Translations under genes and position numbers: made by a program
Shown: in pieces, positions 16,933 through 26,459 of the stretch
How positions within the stretch are numbered: the first letter of the stretch is position 1
Layout: each line of letters opens with the position of its first letter
Notes under the pieces: generated by a model
Database searches by the model: none
What the model was told of the DNA's origin: nothing
What the model saw: the letters and a program-made list of their open reading frames with translations, nothing else
Assembly: GCF_036327755.1 (NCBI RefSeq)
Contig: NZ_CP109596.1
Location: 1,860,001 to 1,924,000, forward strand
DNA length: 64,000 bases
Source: Nocardia sp. NBC_01503
GTDB lineage: Bacteria > Actinomycetota > Actinomycetes > Mycobacteriales > Mycobacteriaceae
Direction: 5' to 3'

Positions 16933-17735
16933 CGCTCCACGTCCTGCCACGCGAAAAGGCTACCGCCGCTCTCCGACACATCTCCCGTCATCCCTGGTGG
17001 GGCAGCCGCTCGGGAACGCGGCAGGAGGCGGCGGGCGGCGAAAGGCGCCAGTGCGCCGCCGCCATTGATGGCCAGGTGCAGCAGCGCCGGGGCGGTGACA
17101 CTGCCGGTGCGGCGGCGCAGCTGGTCGAAGACCGCGCCCGCCAGGGTGGTGACGGCCACGGTGCCGGGGACCGGGTCACCGGCGGAGCGCGCGGCGCGGA
17201 TGTGCGAGAGGCCGAAAGTCAGTGCGCCCAGCCAGGTTCCGGTGCTGCCGAGAGTGCGCTCGAGCAGTGGAGTGAGGGTGGCGCGGTAGACCAGCTCTTC
17301 ACTGAACACGGTGCCGCCGGGGATATGCAGTGCGGCCCATTCGGCCGTCGAGACGGCGGGTCCACGGTGTGCGGTCCCGGCCAATTGGCGGCGGATCGGC
17401 GGAATCGCCAGGCCCGCACCGTAACCGGCGAGGACCACACCTCCCGCGCCGGCACCGGCCCGCAGTCCACCCGCGGATATCCATCTCGGATTCCCTTGGA
17501 AGGCAACGGTATAGGCGACCGCGAAGGCGGTGTTGGCGGCGGTGCGGCCCCGGATATCCAGGTCGAGTGCGGGCAATACCCGATTGCTCCACAGCAGCGG
17601 GAGGGCAACCGCCGCGATGTGGATCCCGGCCACAAGCATGCCGGGATGACGAGGAGTGGCGGCTACACCGAGGTCATGAGGAGCGGCGGGAACACCGGAA
17701 TCAGCAGGGGCAGCAGGCTTTTTCGTGGCGCGCAC
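16929..17735 (-). CDS. CPBP-family intramembrane metalloprotease (CAAX protease-like)
   Basis: 268-aa membrane protein of the Rce1/CPBP group. The three catalytic motifs are all present in the second half: EExxxR (SEELVYR), FxxxH (FGLSHI) and HxxxN (HLAIN). Such bacterial proteins are membrane proteases linked to bacteriocin immunity or protein maturation; the substrate here is unknown. The gene starts directly after the stop of the alpha/beta-hydrolase gene and its stop overlaps the sterol-carrier gene. Residues 28-39 (PRHPGMLVAGIH) are encoded by half of a dispersed repeat; an internal ATG at 17639 could be the older start, giving 236 aa. Confidence 0.85.
   Translation of the reverse strand: MRATKKPAAPADSGVPAAPHDLGVAATPRHPGMLVAGIHIAAVALPLLWSNRVLPALDLDIRGRTAANTAFAVAYTVAFQGNPRWISAGGLRAGAGAGGVVLAGYGAGLAIPPIRRQLAGTAHRGPAVSTAEWAALHIPGGTVFSEELVYRATLTPLLERTLGSTGTWLGALTFGLSHIRAARSAGDPVPGTVAVTTLAGAVFDQLRRRTGSVTAPALLHLAINGGGALAPFAARRLLPRSRAAAPPGMTGDVSESGGSLFAWQDVER
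17619..17653 (+). repeat. Half copy of the convergent-gene hairpin repeat, inside the CPBP protease gene
   Basis: GTGGATCCCGGCC-AAGCATGCCGGGATGACGAGG matches the right arm of the complete copies at 34415-34500 and 52861-52950 almost base for base. No left arm is present. It lies in coding sequence and contributes about 12 residues near the amino terminus of the protease. Confidence 0.85.
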
Positions 17736-19505
17736 CTACTTCACCACTCGCTCGTATTCTTCGGCGAGTTCGATTTGGGTGCGGATCTTCTCGGAGAGTT
17801 CGGGGGTCCAGTCCGGCGGTGCGGCGATGGCGGCCCAGCCGTCCAGGACCAGGGAGCCGTACCGGTGACCGTGGCCGTCACTGACGCCCTGTGCGTTCGT
17901 GAGGTCCGCCGCCACCTGCCAGAAGGTGACGAAGGGCGACCAGCGCATCTGGGAGGAGACATCCGCGCCGCGCGGTTCGGAGAGCCAATCCGGTTGCGAG
18001 AAAATGAGATCCGAGGACCACCAGACGATGGGGTCCGACGGGTGCATGAGGTAGGCGATGCGGGGGCGTCGCCAGTCGGCCGAGGGTTTGTCGAGATCGG
18101 CCGCGGTGGCGGCGAATCGGACGACGAGACCGTCGGCGTAGATGGGGTCCACCTCGCGGGTGCCCGGATCGCGGCGCGAAACGAACTGCTCCCACAGCCG
18201 ATTCGAGTTGGGCGGGCCGACCCAGAGCGCGCCGTCCACCTTGGAGCGCAGATCGGCCAGGCCGTCGAAGGCCGATTCGGAGCCCTGTGAGCCGAGACTC
18301 TCGCCGTAGACGAGGAGTTTGGGGCGCGCGTTCTCCGGTCGCGCCGACCACGCCGAGTACACCGCGTCGAACATCTTGCGCCCGGCCACCGCGACCTTCT
18401 GCCGGTCCGCGAGGAAGGACAGCACGCTGGGCAGATACGAGTACTGCGACGCCAGAATCGCGGTGTCGCCGCCGTACATGTACTCCAGCGCGGCCGCGCT
18501 CATGGAGTTCACCCAGCCGGTGCCGGTGGTGGTGACGATGACCAGCACCTTGCGGTCGAAGGCCCCGGTGCGCTGGAGTTCGGCGACGGCCAGCTCCTCC
18601 TCGGTGGTGTTCGCATCGGCGGACTGCAAACCCACGTACACCCGAATGGGTTGGCGCGCGGGCTTTCCGGTGACGGCGCTGATGAGCATGGGATCCGGCC
18701 CGTGCGAGACGAACCAGCGGCCCTCCGAGCCGAGGGTCTCCCATGTGGCGAGTGACTGCGGGCTGCCGGAGCGTTCGGGCCGGGTGGGCTGTACGGCATA
18801 CGGGGTCATCTTGTCGTTGCGCACACTGAACGCGGAATTGGCGACCGCGAAGAACGCCCGGGTGGCCACGCCGTTGAAGAGCGTGATGATCAGTACGAAC
18901 AGCAGTAGCGCACCGGTGGCGGGTGCGAGCGCGGGCGGTATCCGTACCCAGCGACTGAGCTGCCGCCCGATGAATCGCACCGTCTCGCGCAGGGTGCGGA
19001 ACACCGCCACCACGAGCGCGCCGACCACGAAACTCAAACCGCCGGTGCGCAGGTAGGCGGCGCGGGTGGTGCCCTCCATACCCATCAGCCCGGTGATCTC
19101 GCGTTGCCAGTCGGCGGACATGACCAGCATGTACGCCGCGGCCAGCGCACAGGTGAGCACGACGGCGACCCTCACCACGTAGCGCACCCATTCGGGCGGG
19201 GTGTCGATCGGCAACCGCGGCCGAATCCACCTGCGGAACAACCATTGCAGGACACAGCCCACGCCGTATCCGGCCGCCGCGTTGAGCCCGGAGATCAATC
19301 CCTGGAACAACCAATCGCGCGGTACCAGCGACGGTGTGAGGGAGAGGGCGAAGAAGAGGGTCGCCACCACCAGACCGGTGTGATTGAGGTCGATGATGTC
19401 CTCGGCGCGGGAGGCGATGCGCGCGGCCCGCTGTCCCCAGCCACGCCGCATGAGCGCGGCGCTGCGCGTGCGCAGCCGCGTCAAGGTCACGGCGGGGTCC
19501 AGCAC
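17736..19505 (-). CDS. Membrane alpha/beta-hydrolase (Abhydrolase_9 type)
   Basis: 589-aa protein with an amino-terminal membrane part of about five helices (first at GLVVATLFFALSLTPSLVPRDW; last at GALLLFVLIITLFNGV) and a carboxy-terminal hydrolase domain. The nucleophile elbow is GESLGS (in LLVYGESLGSQGSESAF). This matches the DUF2319-type family (PF10081 with PF15420), common in actinobacteria and of unknown substrate, perhaps lipid. It is the first of three genes read together with the CPBP protease and the sterol carrier, which points to work on membrane lipid or lipid-linked substrates (inference). Confidence 0.85.
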   Translation of the reverse strand: MLDPAVTLTRLRTRSAALMRRGWGQRAARIASRAEDIIDLNHTGLVVATLFFALSLTPSLVPRDWLFQGLISGLNAAAGYGVGCVLQWLFRRWIRPRLPIDTPPEWVRYVVRVAVVLTCALAAAYMLVMSADWQREITGLMGMEGTTRAAYLRTGGLSFVVGALVVAVFRTLRETVRFIGRQLSRWVRIPPALAPATGALLLFVLIITLFNGVATRAFFAVANSAFSVRNDKMTPYAVQPTRPERSGSPQSLATWETLGSEGRWFVSHGPDPMLISAVTGKPARQPIRVYVGLQSADANTTEEELAVAELQRTGAFDRKVLVIVTTTGTGWVNSMSAAALEYMYGGDTAILASQYSYLPSVLSFLADRQKVAVAGRKMFDAVYSAWSARPENARPKLLVYGESLGSQGSESAFDGLADLRSKVDGALWVGPPNSNRLWEQFVSRRDPGTREVDPIYADGLVVRFAATAADLDKPSADWRRPRIAYLMHPSDPIVWWSSDLIFSQPDWLSEPRGADVSSQMRWSPFVTFWQVAADLTNAQGVSDGHGHRYGSLVLDGWAAIAAPPDWTPELSEKIRTQIELAEEYERVVK

Positions 19506-19649
19506 CCGTCAAGTATGGACGGCCTGCCCTCGAATCCGGGGATGCACCGATGTGAGTGGCACCATGATCACGGCGTGTTGCTTCTACGCACGCCACTCGA
19601 GTAGTTGTACGGGGTGCGGCGAGGCGCGCGCTCGACAGACTCAATGGCC

Positions 19650-19940
19650 ATGAGCACCTCCAGCGCACAGACCAAGAGCACCACCGCTTTTCTGGCTCAG
19701 GCCGTCATCGCCTTCGGAATCAGCTTCTGCGCCATGGGTATCGGCATCGCGCGACTCCCCTTGGATTTCTGGCAGCGCGGATTTCTGCTGATGTCCATGT
19801 TGTTCCTGGTGAGCAGCTGCTTCACCCTCGCGAAAGTGATTCGCGATCAGTACGAGTCGACGAAGGTGCATTCCCGGATCGACGAGGCCCGCTTGGAAAA
19901 GCTGATGGCCGAGCATGATCCGTTCAAGGTCGTCTCGTGA
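19650..19940 (+). CDS. YiaA/YiaB-family small inner membrane protein
   Basis: 96-aa protein with two predicted helices (FLAQAVIAFGISFCAMGIGIA and GFLLMSMLFLVSSCFTLAKVI), the length and pattern of the YiaAB domain, followed by VIRDQYES. The carboxy-terminal end is charged and probably cytoplasmic. Start is one of two close ATGs (19644 or 19650). Role unknown. Ends before a very strong terminator shared with purL. Confidence 0.82.
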   Translation: MSTSSAQTKSTTAFLAQAVIAFGISFCAMGIGIARLPLDFWQRGFLLMSMLFLVSSCFTLAKVIRDQYESTKVHSRIDEARLEKLMAEHDPFKVVS

Positions 19941-19963
19941 TCCCCGAACCGCGCGGAGACGAG

Positions 19964-20011
19964 AGCACCCCGCCGCACCCGGAACGAGGGGTCCGGGTGC
20001 GGCGGGGTGCT
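19964..20011. terminator. Bidirectional terminator between YiaA/B and purL genes
   Basis: Perfect 20-bp stem (AGCACCCCGCCGCACCCGGA and its complement) around an 8-base loop, followed by TCGGTTTTC on the plus strand. Lies between convergent stop codons at 19940 and 20038. Confidence 0.9.
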
Positions 20012-20037
20012 TCGGTTTTCGCGTTGCGCGCGCTGGG

Positions 20038-22332
20038 TCAGTGTTCGAAGTGGCCGAACAGTGCGGGCAGCGTGCCCTCGAAGGCGGTGCGCAGTTCGTC
20101 CAGGGTGATCGAGAACTGGCCCTGCACCTCGACCGAGTCCGAGCCCTGATCGACCACGCCGATCCGCGCCCACGGCAGGCCGCGCGCATCACACATCTTG
20201 GTGAAGCGGGTCTCCTCCGAGCGCGGCACCGCGACGAGCACGCGACCGGCGGATTCGGAGAAGAGCGCGACGAACGGGTCCGCGCCCTCGGGAAGCAGGA
20301 TGCGGCAACCGGTTTCACCGGCGAGGGACGCCTCGATGACGGTCTGCGCCAGACCACCCTCGGAGAGGTCGTGCGCGGCGCTGATCATGCCGTCGCGCGA
20401 ACCGGCGGTGAGGATCTCCGAAAGCAGCTGCTCGCGGGCGAAGTCGACCTTGGGCGGGACGCCACCCAGGTGATCGTGTTCGACCTGCGCCCAGATGGAG
20501 CCGTCCAGCTCATCGCGGGTCTCACCGAGCAGGATGAGCGTCTCGCCGGGCTCCAGGCCCAGGCCGGTCGGGATGCGGCGGTGCACATCGTCGATGACGC
20601 CGAGCACGCCGACCACGGGGGTCGGCAGGATGGCGGTCTGGCCGGTCTGGTTGTAGAAGGAGACGTTACCGCCGGTGACCGGAATGCCCAGGGCCACACA
20701 GCCATCCGCCAGACCGCGCACGGCCTGCTGGAACTGCCACATGACGCCCGGATCCTCGGGGGAACCGAAGTTCAGGCAGTTGGTGACGGCCTTGGGGGTG
20801 GCGCCGGTGGTGGCGACATTGCGGAACGCCTCGGCCAGCGCGAGCTGCGCACCGGTGTACGGGTCCAGCTTGGTGTAGCGGCCCGAGGCGTCGGTGGCCA
20901 GGGCGATACCGCGGCCGGACTCCTCGTCGATGCGGATGACACCGGCGTCGGCGTGCTCGGCGAGCACGGTATTGCCGCGCACGTAGCGGTCGTACTGTTC
21001 GGTGATCCACTTGCGCGAGCACAGCTGCGGGCTGGCGATCATCTTCAGCAGGGTGGCGCGCAGTTCGTCGCCGGTCTTCGGACGGTTCAGCGCGGCAGTG
21101 GAATCCGCGTTCAGCGCGTCCTGGTCGGCGGGGCGCTGGACGGGGCGCTCGTACACCGGGCCGTGGTGGGCGACGGTGCGCGGCGGAACGTCGACGACGG
21201 TCTCGCCGTGCCAGGTGATCTGCAGGTGCTCGCCGTCGGTGACCTCACCGATGACGGTGGCGGTGGTGTCCCACTTGCGGCAGATCTCCATGAAGCGATC
21301 CACATTCTCGGGCGCGACCACGGCGCACATGCGCTCCTGGGATTCGCTCGAAAGGATCTCGGCGGGAGACATATTCGCGGCGCGCAGCGGCACCTGGTCC
21401 AGGTTGATATGCATACCGCCGGAACCGGCCGCGGCCAGTTCGGAGGTGGCGCAGGACAGTCCGGCACCGCCGAGGTCCTGGATGCCGACGACGACACCGG
21501 AGTGGTACAGCTCGAGACAGCACTCGATGAGCACCTTCTCGGTGAACGGATCGCCCACCTGCACGCTGGGGAGTTTCTTACGGCCGGAACCGGATTCGTC
21601 ACCGGAGAAGGTGTCCGAGGCCAGCACCGACACGCCGCCGATGCCGTCCAGGCCGGTGCGCGCGCCGAACAGAATGATCTTGTTGCCCTCACCGGAGGCG
21701 AAGGCCAGCTTCAGGTCCTCGACCCGCATGACGCCCGCGCACAGCGCGTTGACGAGCGGATTGCCCTGGTAGGAAGCATCGAACACGGTCTCGCCGCCGA
21801 CATTGGGCAGACCCAGCGAATTGCCGTAACCACCGACACCGCGCACCACGCCGTCGACGACGCGGCGGGTGTCCGGGTGATCGGCCGCACCGAAGCGCAG
21901 CTGATCCATCACCGCGATCGGGCGCGCGCCCATGGCCATGATGTCGCGGACGATGCCGCCGACGCCGGTGGCCGCACCCTGATAGGGCTCCACGTACGAA
22001 GGGTGGTTGTGCGATTCGACCTTGAAGGTGACCGCCCAGCCGTCACCGATATCCACCACACCGGCGTTCTCGCCGATGCCCGCGAGCATCGAGGAACGCA
22101 TCTGTTCGGTGGTGGTCTCGCCGAAGTAGCGCAGGTGCACCTTGGAGGACTTGTACGAGCAGTGCTCGGACCACATCACCGAGTACATCGCCAGCTCGGC
22201 ATCCGTCGGCCGGCGGCCGAGGATCTCCTTGATGCGGGCGTACTCGTCGTCCTTGAGGCCGAGTTCCTTATAGGGCTGCGCAAGGTCCGGGCTGGCCGCG
22301 GCGTTGCTGACGGTATCGACGTGGCTGGTCAC
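20038..22332 (-). CDS. purL: Phosphoribosylformylglycinamidine synthase, large subunit
   Basis: About 764 aa; ATP-dependent amidation of FGAR to FGAM, working with PurS and the glutaminase PurQ. This is the short (small-PurL) form that needs those partners, both encoded at 34.5-35.4 kb. Diagnostic sequence includes [64 protein letters not shown] and [13 protein letters not shown] chose the GTG at 22332 ([10 protein letters not shown]); an ATG 17 codons upstream is also open. It lies divergent from the GT87 gene and shares that intergenic region with repeat copy C. Confidence 0.95.
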   Translation of the reverse strand: MTSHVDTVSNAAASPDLAQPYKELGLKDDEYARIKEILGRRPTDAELAMYSVMWSEHCSYKSSKVHLRYFGETTTEQMRSSMLAGIGENAGVVDIGDGWAVTFKVESHNHPSYVEPYQGAATGVGGIVRDIMAMGARPIAVMDQLRFGAADHPDTRRVVDGVVRGVGGYGNSLGLPNVGGETVFDASYQGNPLVNALCAGVMRVEDLKLAFASGEGNKIILFGARTGLDGIGGVSVLASDTFSGDESGSGRKKLPSVQVGDPFTEKVLIECCLELYHSGVVVGIQDLGGAGLSCATSELAAAGSGGMHINLDQVPLRAANMSPAEILSSESQERMCAVVAPENVDRFMEICRKWDTTATVIGEVTDGEHLQITWHGETVVDVPPRTVAHHGPVYERPVQRPADQDALNADSTAALNRPKTGDELRATLLKMIASPQLCSRKWITEQYDRYVRGNTVLAEHADAGVIRIDEESGRGIALATDASGRYTKLDPYTGAQLALAEAFRNVATTGATPKAVTNCLNFGSPEDPGVMWQFQQAVRGLADGCVALGIPVTGGNVSFYNQTGQTAILPTPVVGVLGVIDDVHRRIPTGLGLEPGETLILLGETRDELDGSIWAQVEHDHLGGVPPKVDFAREQLLSEILTAGSRDGMISAAHDLSEGGLAQTVIEASLAGETGCRILLPEGADPFVALFSESAGRVLVAVPRSEETRFTKMCDARGLPWARIGVVDQGSDSVEVQGQFSITLDELRTAFEGTLPALFGHFEH

Positions 22333-22493
22333 GGGGAAACCAGAGTCCTTTCGGCCGGGCAGGTCAGAACCGAGAACCGGCATGCTGGATTTCGGCGAGA
22401 TACTGGTCAGAGTCTAGTTGCCACGCAACACGCCTCCGAACCTGCCTCGGATTCACCTCGGCGGCATGCCCTGAGATCCCTTACACCGGCCAG

Positions 22494-22620
22494 GTTCGCG
22501 GCCGTCTCGCTTCTGGACTGAGTGGAGCGGGGGAGCGCAGCGGAGGAGCGGAGGGAGGGAAGAAGCGAGACTTCGGGGCCGCGAACCCGCCGTAGCGGAG
22601 CGAAGGCAAAAGGCAGAGCT
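22494..22620 (+). repeat. Dispersed leader repeat, copy C, upstream of the GT87 gene
   Basis: GTTCGCGGCCGTCTCGCTTCT ... AGAAGCGAGACTTCGGGGCCGCGAAC is a palindrome with the same ends as copies A, B and D; arm interiors differ by compensating changes (CTCGC versus GCGAG here, CTCGG versus CCGAG in A). The tail GGAGCGAAGGCAAAAGGCAGAGCTAG leads to the GTG at 22632. Confidence 0.9.
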
Positions 22621-22631
22621 AGTCTGTCCCG

Positions 22632-23894
22632 GTGAACGAACGATCCGGGCTGGCGGATCCGGCGGAGAAGCCCACGAGTGCACCGCGGGGTTCTTCGCTG
22701 ACTCGGCAGCAGAAGAAGCTGCTCGTTATCGCGGTCGCGCTGTTCGTGGTGTCCGCTCTCGTGAGCTATTTCGCGCACTTCTGGCACGGGTACATCGATC
22801 TACAGGTGTACCGCAATGGCGCGCGGGCCTGGCTGGACGACAAGGATCTGTACGGTCCGATGCCGCCGGTGTACGGGCTCGGATTGCCGTTCACCTATCC
22901 GCCTTTGGCGGCGCTGTTCTTCGCGCCGCTGGCGCTCATGCCGCTGGCGCTCTCGGAGTGGGCGGTGCTGATCGTCTCGATCCTCTCGCTCGCCATCACG
23001 CTGTGGGTGGTGCTGGATCGGCTGCGGCCGCAGCTGGCGCGGGCGAATCGGCTGGCCATCGTGATCGGTGCGCTCGCCATCCTGCAATTGGCCGAGCCGA
23101 TCCGCCAGACCTACGGGTTCGGGCAGATCAACCTGGTGCTGATGGCCGCGATCACGCTGGATTGCCTGGCGCGCAAGCCTTTCTGGCCGCGCGGCATGCT
23201 GATCGGTATCGCGGTGTCGGTGAAGTTGACGCCCGGCGGATATCTGCTCTACTTCCTGCTGCGCAAGGATTGGAAGGGCGCGGCCACGCTGGTGCTCTCC
23301 ACCATCGGCGCGGTGGCGGTGGGTTTCGCGCTCTTCCCGCACGATTCGGTGCAGTACTGGTTCCACACGCTCTCCGATACCGGGCGGATCGGTCCGCCCT
23401 GGTACGCGGGTAATCAGTCGCTGAAGGGTTTCGCGTACCGGTTGGGTGTCTCGGATTCGGCGGCGACGCTGATCTGGGTGCTGCTGTCGGTGCTGGCCGT
23501 GGCGCTGGCCGCGATCTGGATGAAGCGGCTCATCTCGGTGGGCGCGGACGCGGCGGCGCTGATGGTGAACGCCGGTGCGGTACTGCTGGTTTCGCCGGTG
23601 TCCTGGTCGCATCACTGGGTGTGGATCGCGCCGGTGCTGATCGTGGTGGCCGATGCCATCGCCAATGGCCGCCGCAGCCCGGCGTTCCTGGGTGCGACGG
23701 GTCTGGCGGTCATCCTGTTCGCCATCGGCCCGCAGTGGCTGCTGCCGCACGACCGTGACCGCGAGCTCACCTGGGCGTGGTGGCAACAGATCATCGGCAG
23801 CAGCTACGTGCTGTTCACCCTGGCGCTGTTCGTGGTGGCGGTGCTGACGTATCACCCGCGGCCGAAGGAAGACTCCGAGCGCGTCGCCGCGTAA
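22632..23894 (+). CDS. GT87-family polyprenyl-phosphate mannosyltransferase-like membrane protein (DUF2029)
   Basis: 420-aa multi-pass membrane protein of the GT-C fold DUF2029/GT87 family, which in mycobacteria includes the PimE-type alpha-mannosyltransferases that build phosphatidylinositol mannosides with a polyprenyl-phosphate sugar donor. Seen are a first helix (LLVIAVALFVVSALVSYFAHF), the loop DLQVYRNGARAWLDDKDLYG (residues 56-75) with the GT-C acidic region, GLGLPFTYPPLAALFFAPL, and SPVSWSHHWVWIAPVL near the end. Start is a GTG after repeat copy C. The specific acceptor is not known. Confidence 0.85.
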   Translation: MNERSGLADPAEKPTSAPRGSSLTRQQKKLLVIAVALFVVSALVSYFAHFWHGYIDLQVYRNGARAWLDDKDLYGPMPPVYGLGLPFTYPPLAALFFAPLALMPLALSEWAVLIVSILSLAITLWVVLDRLRPQLARANRLAIVIGALAILQLAEPIRQTYGFGQINLVLMAAITLDCLARKPFWPRGMLIGIAVSVKLTPGGYLLYFLLRKDWKGAATLVLSTIGAVAVGFALFPHDSVQYWFHTLSDTGRIGPPWYAGNQSLKGFAYRLGVSDSAATLIWVLLSVLAVALAAIWMKRLISVGADAAALMVNAGAVLLVSPVSWSHHWVWIAPVLIVVADAIANGRRSPAFLGATGLAVILFAIGPQWLLPHDRDRELTWAWWQQIIGSSYVLFTLALFVVAVLTYHPRPKEDSERVAA

Positions 23895-23945
23895 GTCGTT
23901 ACGTCCTTGGCATTTCGGCGTGCGGGATAGCGGGCGATCTCACGA

Positions 23946-24170
23946 TCACGGTGGCGCGCGAACCGACCACGTCTGTTCGCCGTGCCACTCTTCGTAACTC
24001 ACCGCGTTCGTGAAGCCGGTGGCAGCGTCGGTGTCCGAATCATCGCGTTCGGCTGAACCGTCAGCCGATGCAACCTCCGAAGGCTCATCTCCGGACTGAG
24101 ATTCCACAGGTTCGGCGGCAGGCATCCGCAGCGCTGCCAGAATCTCGGGCGGCAGTTTCGGGGAACTCAT
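23946..24170 (-). CDS. Small hypothetical protein, last gene of the EspC/WXG operon
   Basis: 74 aa, starting MSSPKLPPEILAALRMPAAE. It is rich in acidic residues (EPSEVASADGSAERDDSDTD) and ends SYEEWHGEQTWSVRAPP. No signal peptide, membrane segment or known motif. Its ATG overlaps the lipoprotein stop as ATGA, so it is very likely translated as part of that operon. No homologue recognised. By position it could be a chaperone or accessory factor for the secreted products, which is inference only. Confidence 0.65.
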   Translation of the reverse strand: MSSPKLPPEILAALRMPAAEPVESQSGDEPSEVASADGSAERDDSDTDAATGFTNAVSYEEWHGEQTWSVRAPP

Positions 24171-25015
24171 TTGCCGGTACCGGTCGGATGTTCGGCGTCG
24201 GCGGGCCAGCCGGGGTAGGGGTCGAGAGTCGGCAGGTGGGCCGGATAGAACGTCACCGTGGTCGTCGCAAGCTGTTCGGGTGGAACCGGATTGACAGGCA
24301 GTGCGGCGCACGGATCTTGGTAGGGCTTGCTAGCTCGAGCAGCCCACCAACTGCTGTTCACCTCAATCGATTCCGCCGACCAGTCACCGAATACATCGGT
24401 TGTCGGATAGCGGGCCGGACCCTGACCCAATGCGGTCAGTTTCGGCGTTTCGTCTTGCGGGGCAAGCAGTTTCATCTTGACGGCCTGCGGTGCGAGAGCC
24501 GGTTCGAACAGCGACCGGTACTTGATGCTGGGAGAGCTCAGGCTGATGCTGAGGCCGTTGAACCAGACGCAAGCCAATGCATCCACCGAGCGCGGTGCAC
24601 GAGCGTCGGATGATTTTTGCAGCGAAACGATTTCGGCGTAGGCGGTGCCGTGAACCGGACCCCAGGCATCGAGATTGCTTACGCTCCAAGCGTTGTAGAG
24701 GAAGTTGTCCTGGTCCCCGATAGCGGGGTCTACAGCGCGGGTATATCCGGGATAGGTGTACTTCCCTATGTCACGTTTCGTGGTCGTCTGCGTAATCGAT
24801 GCGATGAGTGCGGACTCGATGACGGCACGCGTGACGATCGCGGCATCGGAGGTGAGATCCACTCCGGTTGCGGCCGTCCAGCGATAGTTGTACTGCACGT
24901 TCTCGGGAAGCTGGTATTTCGCGGGCGCATGATCGGTCGAACACCCGGTGAGCAGGCAGGCGGAAAGAACGGCACCGATCAGGCGGGCGTGCGATCGCAT
25001 CGTGTCAGTTCTCAT
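24167..25015 (-). CDS. Putative lipoprotein in the EspC/WXG operon
   Basis: 282 aa. Signal peptide MRTDTMRSHARLIGAVLSAC and lipobox LLTGC with Cys25 predict an exported lipid-anchored protein. The mature part contains VQYNYRWTAATGVDLTSDAA, NFLYNAWSVSNLDAWG and a proline-rich carboxy terminus; no catalytic motif recognised. Its ATG overlaps the stop of the WXG gene (ATGA), and its stop overlaps the next gene, so the four genes form one unit. A surface receptor, or an immunity or docking partner of the WXG protein, would fit the context, but the sequence alone does not show this. Confidence 0.8.
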   Translation of the reverse strand: MRTDTMRSHARLIGAVLSACLLTGCSTDHAPAKYQLPENVQYNYRWTAATGVDLTSDAAIVTRAVIESALIASITQTTTKRDIGKYTYPGYTRAVDPAIGDQDNFLYNAWSVSNLDAWGPVHGTAYAEIVSLQKSSDARAPRSVDALACVWFNGLSISLSSPSIKYRSLFEPALAPQAVKMKLLAPQDETPKLTALGQGPARYPTTDVFGDWSAESIEVNSSWWAARASKPYQDPCAALPVNPVPPEQLATTTVTFYPAHLPTLDPYPGWPADAEHPTGTGK

Positions 25016-25836
25016 TTCGGGAGTTCGTTCGGGCTGTGTCCGAGGGTCCAGCTGGCGTCGTAATTGGCCAGATTGGGTAGGAAGTTCCGCATGGCGCTGT
25101 CGAATTCGGTCAGTGTCGTTTGCGGGTTCTTTCCGGCGATCTCCTCCAGCGACTTCAGTTTGCCGGTTGTCTGGTCGAAGTATTGACCGACATTCGGGTC
25201 CGACCGGAAATCGTGCTGCCCGGACGCCTGGGACATCCCGGCGAGGATGCTGTGGTAGCGCTGGCTGGGGTTGGCGTCCGAGGTGAGGTCGACCGTGACA
25301 TGGGAATCCGGGACCGAGCCCAGCAGCCACATCTTGACCTCCGGTGACCCTGACTTCACCGCGAGCTCCAACATGTCGCTGCCGATGACGGGCATACGTT
25401 TGGAGACGAACGCGGTTCCTTCGCGAACCGAATCGAATAGCGCGGTTTGCTCCTTGCCCTGCGCCGTCGCATCGAGATTGCGCACCGCGAATTCGGCCTG
25501 CATACCGTCCCGGGCAGTCTGGTCGATCCGTCCAGCCCACTCGGCCACGCGGTAGTTGTGACTGCTCGAGCCGGACCCTTCGGTCAGTCCGAACTGCTGG
25601 TTCAGTTCGGAGACGGCCGCATACGCCGCACTGTTGAACCGCATTTGCGAACGTTCTCGCTCGGAGCGGTGCTCCGCGCCGTTGCGGCCGTCCCCGGACC
25701 AGTTCATGCCGTCGATGGTCTTGTGCATATCGTCGGCGGCATCCCGGATGCCCTTGGCGATCAACTCGGCTTTGGGAGCCACCGATCCCATATCGACATT
25801 CCAGAACATCACCTGGTCCGGGGTGGGAACCTTCAC
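25012..25836 (-). CDS. WXG-motif protein, putative type VII secretion substrate
   Basis: 274 aa from a GTG that overlaps the EspC-like gene stop (GTGA). The first 75 residues look like a helical hairpin: PKAELIAKGIRDAADDMHKTIDGM, then W46-S-G, then a long charged helix (EHRSERERSQMRFNSAAYAAV). That is the layout of WXG100-type and related ESX substrates. The rest (SHNYRVAEWAGRIDQTARDG, VTVDLTSDANPSQRYHSILAG) is unlike known toxin domains that I recognise. It may be a type VII effector whose partner is the EspC-like protein. Similar gene pairs are found in Nocardia and Rhodococcus (recollection). Confidence 0.68.
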   Translation of the reverse strand: MKVPTPDQVMFWNVDMGSVAPKAELIAKGIRDAADDMHKTIDGMNWSGDGRNGAEHRSERERSQMRFNSAAYAAVSELNQQFGLTEGSGSSSHNYRVAEWAGRIDQTARDGMQAEFAVRNLDATAQGKEQTALFDSVREGTAFVSKRMPVIGSDMLELAVKSGSPEVKMWLLGSVPDSHVTVDLTSDANPSQRYHSILAGMSQASGQHDFRSDPNVGQYFDQTTGKLKSLEEIAGKNPQTTLTEFDSAMRNFLPNLANYDASWTLGHSPNELPK

Positions 25837-26153
25837 GCCCCGGCCCCGGAGTTGAAGTCGCCGAGGGCATCGAACCTGGCCGCCGAGTCCTGATCGGATC
25901 CGTGGTAGGTGTCGGCGGATTCGCGCAGCACGGCGGCGAACTCCTGATAGCGGCCGCTGACGATGGGGATCGCCTTGGCGCGCACCGCTTCTATCCGATC
26001 CAACTCCGGGCCGGTATCGGAGCCCTGCATGAACGATCCCAGCGTCCCCAGCACGCCGGAGGCGGTATCGATGACCGGCAACTTCCCGACCGCTCCGACG
26101 ATGCCGTCGAATGTGTTCGCCGCGTCCCGCAATTCCTCTGGAGAAACCTGCAT
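25833..26153 (-). CDS. EspC-like type VII secretion protein
   Basis: 106 aa, beginning MQVSPEELRDAANTFDGIVG, the amino-terminal pattern of ESX EspC-type small proteins (T7SS target family). It is predicted as two helices with a GS-rich turn. A YxxxD secretion signal is visible as YHGSD at residues 83-87, near the carboxy terminus. First gene of a four-gene operon with overlapping starts. No ESX machinery (EccC or other components) is in this window, so it would rely on an ESX system elsewhere in the genome. Confidence 0.75.
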   Translation of the reverse strand: MQVSPEELRDAANTFDGIVGAVGKLPVIDTASGVLGTLGSFMQGSDTGPELDRIEAVRAKAIPIVSGRYQEFAAVLRESADTYHGSDQDSAARFDALGDFNSGAGA

Positions 26154-26225
26154 TTCGCCCCCGGTTCACATTGGGTTCAAGCCCCGTATTGTTCGTCGCC
26201 CACCCTACGAAAATACCCCTGGATA

Positions 26226-26435
26226 TTACCAGAGACGCTCTGCCACAGCCGGTTTCGACGCAATGGGTTTGGGTGGCAGTTGTCGGCGTTCATTCTCCAG
26301 GCGGGAGGTTATGGCGGCGACGGTCCAGCCTTCGGCGGCTGGAGGGCGGTGCTGGGTGGAGAGCTGGGTTGTCAACCAGACCAGGAGGCTTCCGGCGGTG
26401 AGGCCGAGGAGGAAGGGCAGCCATACTGCGGTCAT
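26226..26435 (-). CDS. Small single-pass membrane protein
   Basis: 69 aa: a membrane helix at the start (VWLPFLLGLTAGSLLVWLTT) then a charged tail with AEGWTVAAITSRLENERRQLPP. Start has AAAGAGG 7 bases upstream. It lies 24 bp after the DUF4254 stop and 72 bp before the EspC-like gene, all on one strand. No homologue recognised; may tether a partner to the membrane. Confidence 0.65.
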   Translation of the reverse strand: MTAVWLPFLLGLTAGSLLVWLTTQLSTQHRPPAAEGWTVAAITSRLENERRQLPPKPIASKPAVAERLW

Positions 26436-26459
26436 TGGGCACCTCTTTCTGGGGCGAAC

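Noticed and set aside
19915..22521. 868-codon open frame on the plus strand opposite purL
   Set aside because: Antisense shadow of purL caused by high GC; composition is rich in H, G, R and D with no family pattern.
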